This document shows, in pieces, positions 56,711 to 64,000 of a stretch of DNA of 64,000 nucleotides. The notes under the pieces were generated by a model. It had not been told where the DNA came from and searched no databases. It saw only the letters and a list, made by a program, of their open reading frames with translations. Within the stretch, counting starts at the first letter, position 1. Every line of letters begins with the position of its first letter. The DNA is from Linanthus parryae (lineage: Eukaryota > Streptophyta > Magnoliopsida > Ericales > Polemoniaceae). A program made the translations under genes and the position numbers. The stretch is from contig JALGPY010000007.1 of the NCBI GenBank assembly GCA_023055425.1, positions 12,410,001 through 12,474,000 of the forward strand, read 5' to 3'.

Positions 56711-56839
56711 ACTCTACAAGACATTTTGTCACCCGTTAGATTGAATTAACCCCAGTCTTAGATCTCACCTACTATGTTAATGAATTTTGAAAAAAAAAAC
56801 AAAAATAACTCATGACCTCATCACCGAACCCACGAACTC

Positions 56840-57065
56840 CACTAAACTGTCCACCTTCTTCCCCCCTCTCTCTCTTCGTCTCTCTCAGTTTTGCGAGAGT
56901 CCTCATCGTCGTCGCCGTCACCGTAACTGTCAGAAGAGGGGTCTATCGCCGTCGCCGTCAGTAGTTCTAGGATCGGAGAGAGGTCATTCTTCTTCGTGAA
57001 TCTCCATCTGAATCGAAGTACAACTCGCTTCCTTCTCTTCAATTGTTGATTCCGTCGGGATTCAG
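56840..57065 (+). other. Possible noncoding first exon of a divergent gene
   Basis: Pyrimidine-rich CTCTCTCTCTTCGTCTCTCT followed by TC- and CGTCGCCGTC-rich sequence looks like a plant 5' UTR. GGGATTCAG|GTATTCTT at 57065/57066 resembles a splice donor. The copia LTR begins 10 bp later at 57076. The remaining gene would lie beyond the window. It would share a ~0.5-kb intergenic region with the hnRNP gene. Inference only. Confidence 0.4.
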
Positions 57066-57075
57066 GTATTCTTTA

Positions 57076-58503
57076 TGTTGGAATAGATGCCCTAGAGGCA
57101 ATCTAGTTTAGTATGAATTTGTATATGGCTAGAAAATTCATTTATTATTTATTGGATATTTAATATAATGAAGTCCTTAGATTTACAAATGTGTTGTTTA
57201 TCTTAAATATCCCTAGTCAAGTATAATGATTACTAGGACAATCATCTATAGACTAGTATGGGGTTGGATTGATATGGAGATATCATGATCCAACACATAG
57301 GTGTGCATTACGGAATGTTGCACTGGATTGACCCATCTCCGAGAAGGCTACATACATGTTATGTGAGTCACAAGCGCTTCTCGCGGTGCAATGGTATTGT
57401 CATCCTTAGACTTGAAGTCACTAGATATTCTAGTTGTGGATCATTGTGATCTTGGTAGCGTTAAACGCTACACCGTAACTGGGTAGTTATAAAGGCGTGT
57501 ACTGGATACAATGAGAAGCAAGCTTAGAGATCGTAGTGGACGTAGAGAGGATTTGTCCCTCCCACATAACGGGAGCAAATATCCTAGGCCACTCGAGGGA
57601 TAGTGCTTATAGAATGTCTGGCCAGACTCAAATAAATTAATATAGGATATTGATGTTATTTGCACGAATAAGGCTATTCCCATGGATCGAGAAACTATGG
57701 ATTGGATATACGAGTGTGACTTGTATGTCTCGTGTCCAATCCGGATATGGAGGCAAAGGGATGAGACAATTACTTGTACAAAGGTTGTCAAGATGACTAT
57801 TCTATTAGTTGGCTAGAATGGATGTTTTGCTAGAAACCGCTCCATATTAGCAAATAGTTGCTACCAACTAGATAGAACCTATGGGGTCACACGCTATATA
57901 GAGTTGAACTAGATTTGGGAATTAATTAATTGGATTAATTAATTAGAAGGATCACTTTGCAAACCCTTGCAAACTTAGTAGGGACTAATTTGCAAGGAAG
58001 GGACTAAATTGAATTCTAGTTGGACTAGAATAAGTCCTTTAGGTAGTTAACAAGGAGTTGTTGGACTATATAAAGGACCCTCCTTCCTTCCTTCCTCATA
58101 ACTTATGCTCATTAGTGAACATAACAAGAGTGGGAGAGAACAAAGGAGAGAGAGCAAGCAACAAGGAGCCCGCCGCCGCCCCTTGCCGCCGCCCTCGTCC
58201 CCGTCGGCCAAAAGAGGCCGAAGCCCTCTTTTGGGTCTCGTTTTGCGTGATTCGTTCTTCCTCTTCCTAATCAGGGCTAGCACCAAGGAGTTTGGGAGAT
58301 CTAGGATCAACTCTAGGCGTGGATCAACCATAGAGAACGTGACATTATTCGCGTTTGAAGTCATCAAAAAGAACCCAAAGGTGTGTTTATGATTTCTAAC
58401 ATTTACTATCGTTATGTCTCTAGACTTGTGATCCTTGGAGGGTTTTGCATGGTTTATGTTTGATTATGCTTCCGTTGTGCGATCCATGAATCAAAACCCT
58501 ACA
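57076..58503 (+). repeat. 5' LTR of the copia element, 1,428 bp
   Basis: Starts TGTTGGAATAGATGCC and ends AAAACCCTACA. It includes a likely TATA box (GGACTATATAAAGGACC, about 58062-58078) followed by a CCTTCCTTCC stretch. Confidence 0.85.
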
Positions 58504-58504
58504 G

Positions 58505-58517
58505 TGGTATCAGAGCC
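58505..58517 (+). promoter_or_regulatory. Primer-binding site
   Basis: TGGTATCAGAGCC directly after the LTR is complementary to the 3' end of initiator methionine tRNA, the usual primer of plant copia elements. Confidence 0.9.
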
Positions 58518-60186
58518 ACAGGTCGTAGAGCATAAACGTGGTTTATGTGTTACGTTTTAGTTGTTTTACACCTTAATTTGATTGTTTATCGCGTAAAACA
58601 AGACAAATCAAGCATGGGATGCAATTTGTCAATAATTAATCATAACAAGATCCAATTTTTGCATTGGATGCTTGAATTGGTGAGTTTGAGAAATTTTAGG
58701 ATCTAAGATCTAGGGTTTGGGCATCCTTGGGGAAGAAGGAGTTCTCCCAAAACAAGGAAACAACCAAACTTGGGCACCAAGCAAGGGAGTTGTTTTGGAA
58801 ACAACTCCCATAAGGAGGTTCGGCCCCCCCTAGGGACCGCCCCCTTGCTTGCCGCCCAAGCTTGGCCGCCCTAAGGGGCGGGGCGGCCCTAACCCGCGGG
58901 CCTAGCTTGCGGGTTTTGGGCCGGGCCGGCCCTAGGGCCTTGTGGTTCACTTAATGGGCCCGGGCAATTGGATTGTTGGGCCCATGGACCGTTTTAACCT
59001 CAGAAATCCTAAAATCAATTAAAATTGACCAAGCGCGTTAAAATTGGATTTTAACTGTTTATGTGAAAATCGCATGGTGATTGGATATGGCCTTAGAATG
59101 TGGTTTGATGTGGATGTTTAATTTTGTGGTTTGGTTTTACGGCCTGCGAGCTGATCAATTAATTGTAATAATTAATTAGGGTTTTATGGCCTGCGTGCCA
59201 TTTTTTTTCTCAACTTGTGAGATTTATTTTATTTAGTGTAGATATTAGCTAGTGCTAGATAAAGTAGATTGTTAGCCAAGATTGGAGAAAAGAAGTTCAA
59301 AGCCAAAGAAGCCACAAAAGATGGAGCATGGAGCATGGAGCAATCCACAAGACTATGAAGGATGGACCAAAAGATCAAGACGCATAGAGATGTGTTTGCT
59401 TAGGGTTCATAGATAATTCCATTGGCTTGGAATTATCTTAGTCCAAAAAAGGCCATATCCACATCACGTTTAATTTCTATTTTGTGGTTGTTTATTTATT
59501 GTCTTATTATTTGTGTGGTTGGTGTATGAATGATGCATGCAATTAGGATAATAAGATAATTAGACAACCCGGATCTATTATTTGGAGTTGTGCCCAAACT
59601 CAAATAGATAGATTAGTTGATATTGATCAACAAAACAATTAAAAGAATTGAACTCAAAATCCCTCAAAATTCAATATTGTGTTCTTGCCTTCTCGTTATT
59701 TAAACACTCATTATCATCATTATTTATCAAGTTCGTGCGTGCCAAAGCATGGCGACTTGGTTCATAATGATGGAATGCGATGGCACGTAACAATGTGCAA
59801 TTGTTTAGATAAGAGGTTGAACACAACTAGTCTATTAATTTGATTAAGAAACCTAGAGGCAATCAATTGGGATTATCCATATGGATGGATAAATAAGGAG
59901 TTATTTGCCCGATTGAACCAAGAGTTGCATATGGGATGCAATTGGAATTGTTCCTACCTAAAGTAGTCAAATTATGGGTGACTTGCCAAAGCAAGCTCAT
60001 AAGGAAATGAAAGATGGATCTTGGCCCACTAGAAAATATAAGGATATTTTCCGCATTAATATCTTGAGGGTTATTAATCCGTAGAAAAATAGTGGGAGCT
60101 ATATTTAATAAACTAGCCATTATTAAATATAGTCAAAAATTCACAAATACTAAAACTTGCGTATTTTCCTTTTTGTAGAATTCCAA
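58518..60186 (+). other. Leader of the copia element with a GC-rich tract
   Basis: No ORF with known domains. 58795-58965 is very GC-rich (GGCCGCCCTAAGGGGCGGGG, CGGGCCGGCCCTAGGG), followed by AT-rich sequence. The GC tract could form strong RNA structure, for example for packaging or dimerisation; that is speculation. Confidence 0.6.
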
Positions 60187-63100
60187 ATGGCAAACAACTC
60201 ATCGAGTTCACAACATTCCCTACGATCTGTCCTTGAGAAGGACAAGCTCTCTGGAACCAACTTTCTTGATTGGTACAGAAACTTGAGAATTGTTCTCAAG
60301 CAAGAGAAGAAACTGTACGCAATAGAGGAGCATGTTCCAGAAGGTCCAGAGAACCAAACACCTGCTGCCTTAAAGGCGTATCAAAAGCGTGTTGATGACG
60401 CTAATGATGCGGCCTGCCTAATGCTTTGCACCATGACTTCTGAGCTTCACAAGCAACACGAAAGCATGAATGTTGTCGATATGATCGAACATCTAAAGCA
60501 GCTCTTCAAAGAGAAGGCGAGGGTAGAGAGGTATGAGGTCTCAAAGGCACTGTTCAAATGTCATCTGGCAGAAGGGAACCCGGTGGGACCCCATGCACTC
60601 CGAATGATCGGGTACTTGGAGAATCTCGCCCGACTAGGGTTCCCGGTCGGCCAAGAGTTGGCAACCGATCTCGTGTTGCAATCGTTTCCCGAGAGTTATG
60701 GACAGTTCATTATGAACTATAACATGAACGAGATTGTTAAACCACTGCCAGATTTGCTCAACATGTTGAGGACGGCTGAATAGAGCATCAACAAGGGTAA
60801 GGGCAAGGCCATAATGATGGTACAAAAAGGAAAGGGCAAAAGGTTTGCCTCTTCCTCCAAGGGCAAAGGCAAGTCAGTTGCCAAGTCCAAGGAACCTGCC
60901 CTTAAGCCTGTTGGTGGCATTGCCAAGGTCGTGACTAAAGGTGAGTGTCACTACTGCAGTCAGCCTGGACACTGGAGGAGGAACTGCCCAAAATATCTGG
61001 AGGACAAGAGGCTTGGAATAGTGATTCCACCACCACCAGGTATTTTTGTTGTAGATGTCAATTTCACTGTCTCTACATCATGGGTATTAGATACTGGATG
61101 TGGATCTCATATTTGTCGAAATATGCAGGATCTAAAGAGAAGTAAAAGATTGGCTAAAGGGGAGGTAGATCTGCGCGTTGGGAATGGAGCAAAGGTTGCT
61201 GCGTTGGCCATAGGCGTGTGCGAGCTATCTCTGCCTTCAGGATTAGTTTTAGAATTAAATAATTGCTATTTTGTGCCTGCTATGAGCAGAAACATTATTT
61301 CTATTTCTTGTTTGGACAAGGATGGTTTTATTATTTCAATAAATAACAATTGTTGTTCCTTTTATTTGAATAATATTCACTATTTTAGTGCGCAATTATT
61401 TAATGGACTTTATGTCCTTGATCTAAGCAATCCTGTCTACAACATTAATACCAAGCAGATTAAAATAAATGATTTAAATCCTGCTTATTTATGGCACTGT
61501 CGTTTAGGCCACATAAATGAGAAACGTGTATCTAGACTCCATAAGGATGGATTACTAGACTCATTTGATTTTGAATCATATGAGACATGTGAGGCTTGTT
61601 TATTGGAAAAAATGACAAAGTCCCCTTTCAATAAGAAAGGTGAGAGGACTAGTGAGCAATTAGCGCTCATACATACCGATGTGTGTGGACCATTTGCCAC
61701 GCCTGCCAGGGGTGGTTATGTCTACTTCATTACGTTTACTGATGATTACAGTAGATATGGATTTGTGTACCTTATGAGGGCAAAATCCGAATCCTTTGAA
61801 GTGTTCAAAGAATTCAAGAATGAAGTAGAGAAGCAACTTGGCAAAAGTATCAAGGCTCTACGATCGGATCGTGGAGGAGAATACTTGAGCCAAGAGTTTG
61901 ACGACTATCTTAGAGAGTGTGGGATCGTGTCCCAACTCACTCCACCCGGAACGCCACAATGGAATGGCGTGTCCGGGAGGAGGAATCGAACCCTGTTGGA
62001 TATGGTTCGATCTATGATGTGTCAAACCGATCTTCCATTATCATTTTGGGGCTACGCTCTATTAAGTGCAGCTTTCACCATTAACCGTGTTCCATCTAAA
62101 TCAGTCATGAAGACACCATATGAGATGTGGAGTGGGAGGCGTCCCACACTATCGTTCATGAGGATTTGGGGCTGCAATGTCTATGTAAAACGTTTACAAT
62201 CAGACAAGCTAGGGCCTAAATCGGATAAGTGTAAGTTTGTGGGGTACCCTAAGGAAACTAAGGGATACTACTTCTACAATCCAACCGAGAACAAAGTGTT
62301 TGTTGCTCGGACCGGCGTGTTTCTAGAAAGAGAGTTTGTCTCTAAAGAAGCAAGTGGGAGGAATGTAGAACTTGAAGAAGTTCAAGAACCACAAATCACT
62401 GATCCGATTATGGAACATGAACAGGAAACACAAGCAGTTGTGGAGCCACCTGTTCAGGTAACACAAGAGCTTCGTAGATCTAGTAGAGTGCGCCAGGAAC
62501 CCGAGAGGTATGGACTTCTCGTAACCGATTCCGGTGACACGATGCTCATAGATGATGAGCCTACTACCTATGAGGAGGCCATGAGTGGCCCAGACTCTCA
62601 GAAGTGGCTGGATGCAATGAGATCCGAGATGGAATCCATGTATACCAACAAAGTATGGACTTTGGTGGAACCACCCGATGGGGCGCGGCCCATAGGGTGC
62701 AAGTTGGTCTTCAAGAAGAAGATCGACATGGATGGTAATGTGATTACCTATAAGGGCCGATTGGTGGCTAAAGGATTCAGAGAGATTCATGGTATTGACT
62801 ATGATGAAACCTTTTCACCAGTCGCTATGACCAAATCCATCCGAATCCTACTTGCGATTGCAGCATACCTCGACTATGAGATTTGGCAGATGGATGTCAA
62901 AACAGCATTCCTTTATGGGAATCTCCTCGAGGACGTGTATATGATACAGCCGGAGGGTTTGAGGATCCAAAGCAAGCCAACAAAGTCTGTAAGCTGCAAC
63001 GGTCCATTTATGGATTGAAGCAAGCTTCTAGGAGTTGGAATCGACGTTTTGATGAAGTGGTCAAAGAGTTTGGCTTCATCAGAAACGAAGATGAGTCTTG

Positions 63101-64000
63101 TGTCTACAAGAAGGTTAGTGGGAGCTCTGTAGCTTTTCTGGTCTTGTATGTGGATGACATACTACTCATTGGAAATGACATTCCCATGCTGCAATCTGTG
63201 AAAGATTGGCTAGGAAAGTGTTTCTCAATGAAGGACTTAGGGGAAGCAGCCTATATACTCGGTATAAAGATCTATAGAGATAGATCTAAGAGGTTGCTAG
63301 GCCTAAGTCAAAGTACATATATTGACAAGGTGTTGAAGCGGTTCAACATGCAAGATTCCAAGAAGGGATTCTTGCCCATGTCACATGGAATCACTCCTTC
63401 GAAGAGTGGTTGTCCTTCCAATGAAATTGAGAAGGAACGCATGAGTAGGATTCCCTATGCCTCGGCCATAGGATCTATCATGTACGCCATGTTATGTACT
63501 AGACCAGATGTGTCATATGCCTTGAGTATGACAAGCAGATACCAATCCAATCCAGGTGAGAGTCGCTGGATTGCAGTCAAGAACATCCTAAAGTACTTGA
63601 GAAGAACTAAGGATGCTTTCTTGATATTTGGCGGTGAGGAAGAGTTGCGTGTAAAGGGTTACACTGATGCAAGCTTCTAAACCGACAGAGATGACTTTAG
63701 ATCACAATCGGGATATGTGTTTTGCCTGAATGGAGCAGCGGTGAGCTGGAAGAGTTCCAAGCAAGAGACGGTAGCTGATTCTACAACAGAGGCTGAGTAC
63801 ATTGCTGCAAATGGCGCAGCAAAGGAGGCTGTTTGGATCAGAAAATTTGTTTCTGAACTTGGTGTGGTCCCTAGCATTGCGGATCCAGTGGAGTTATTCT
63901 GTGACAACACTGGGGCGATCGCGCAATCAAAGGAACCCAGATCGCACCAGAAGTCCAAGCACATGCTCAGGAAGTTTCATCTGATTCGAGATATTATCGA
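60187..64000 (+). pseudogene. copia gag-pol polyprotein with two stops, a frameshift and a mutated integrase site
   Basis: The ATG at 60187 (MANNSSSSQHSLRSVLEKDK) opens gag, with KLSGTNFLDWYRNLRIVLK. TAG at 60781-60783 interrupts gag before its zinc knuckle CHYCSQPGHWRRNC. Protease: WVLDTGCGSH. Integrase: the H..H..C..C region with HCRLGHINEKRV and CEACLLEKM, then catalytic D in IHTDVCGPF and D in FTDDYSRYGF. The third catalytic residue, normally E in NGVxER, is G (NGVSGRRNRTLL; GGG at 61975-61977). Reverse transcriptase: DYDETFSPVAMTKSIRIL, a frameshift near 62958 at a T run, then LYVDDILLIGND. TAA at 63678-63680 precedes the RNase H block ([20 protein letters not shown]). The reading frame runs past the window end. 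Only gag- and pol-derived fragments could be made. Confidence 0.92.

Larger units (their letters stand above)
57076..64000 (+). mobile_element. Ty1/copia retrotransposon, truncated by the window end
   Basis: 5' LTR 57076-58503, primer-binding site at 58505, a 1.7-kb leader, then gag-pol in copia order (gag, protease, integrase, reverse transcriptase, RNase H). The 3' LTR is outside the window, so age and target duplication cannot be read. Multiple coding lesions make it non-autonomous. Confidence 0.93.

Overview
The window is nuclear DNA of a flowering plant, probably a eudicot. Evidence: intron-containing genes with GT..AG borders, a tandem cluster of plant-type F-box/FBA genes, and nested plant transposons (Ty1/copia, LINE, hAT, Mutator-like, PIF/Harbinger). 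I cannot name the species.

Layout. (1) 1-9.9 kb: 3' part of a Sirevirus-like copia element split by a 5,000-bp hAT transposon (653-5652, perfect 8-bp target duplication), then a probable 3' LTR, short tandem repeats and two foldback sequences. (2) 10-12.3 kb: a foldback Mutator-like element and copia debris. (3) 12.3-38 kb: an F-box cluster. Two copies are open (13362-14537 and 19358-20509) and two are broken (28015-29203 and 34643-35835). Each lies in a repeated unit with shared upstream and downstream blocks. Comparing copies gives empty sites that define several insertions: a hAT, a 308-bp MITE, and a 4,163-bp copia element with two LTRs and 5-bp TSDs. That copia element has lost gag to integrase and carries ten TGACGTGG motifs in its leader. 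(4) 39.15-46.24 kb: a PIF/Harbinger element with a TTA target duplication and ~1.5-kb inverted arms. Its transposase has one stop codon. Its right arm was later hit by a Mutator-like element (9-bp TSD) and a 5'-truncated LINE. (5) 46.4-46.7 kb: first two exons of a conserved-looking gene on the minus strand. (6) 47.6-48.9 kb: a hAT element inserted within the terminal region of another hAT. (7) 49.3-56.3 kb: an apparently intact six-exon gene on the minus strand for a two-RRM, glycine-rich hnRNP-type protein of 434 residues. (8) 57.08 kb to the window end: a large copia element with a 1.43-kb LTR, truncated by the window. It sits 10 bp beyond a possible splice donor of a divergent gene, and its gag-pol carries two stops, a frameshift and loss of the integrase catalytic glutamate.

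The host genes likely to work are the hnRNP gene and F-box copies 1 and 2. Most of the rest is mobile DNA and the remains of a local F-box duplication. F-box proteins act as substrate receptors of SCF ubiquitin ligases, and such clusters often evolve by birth and death. The hnRNP would act in RNA processing. I see no sign that the two work together.
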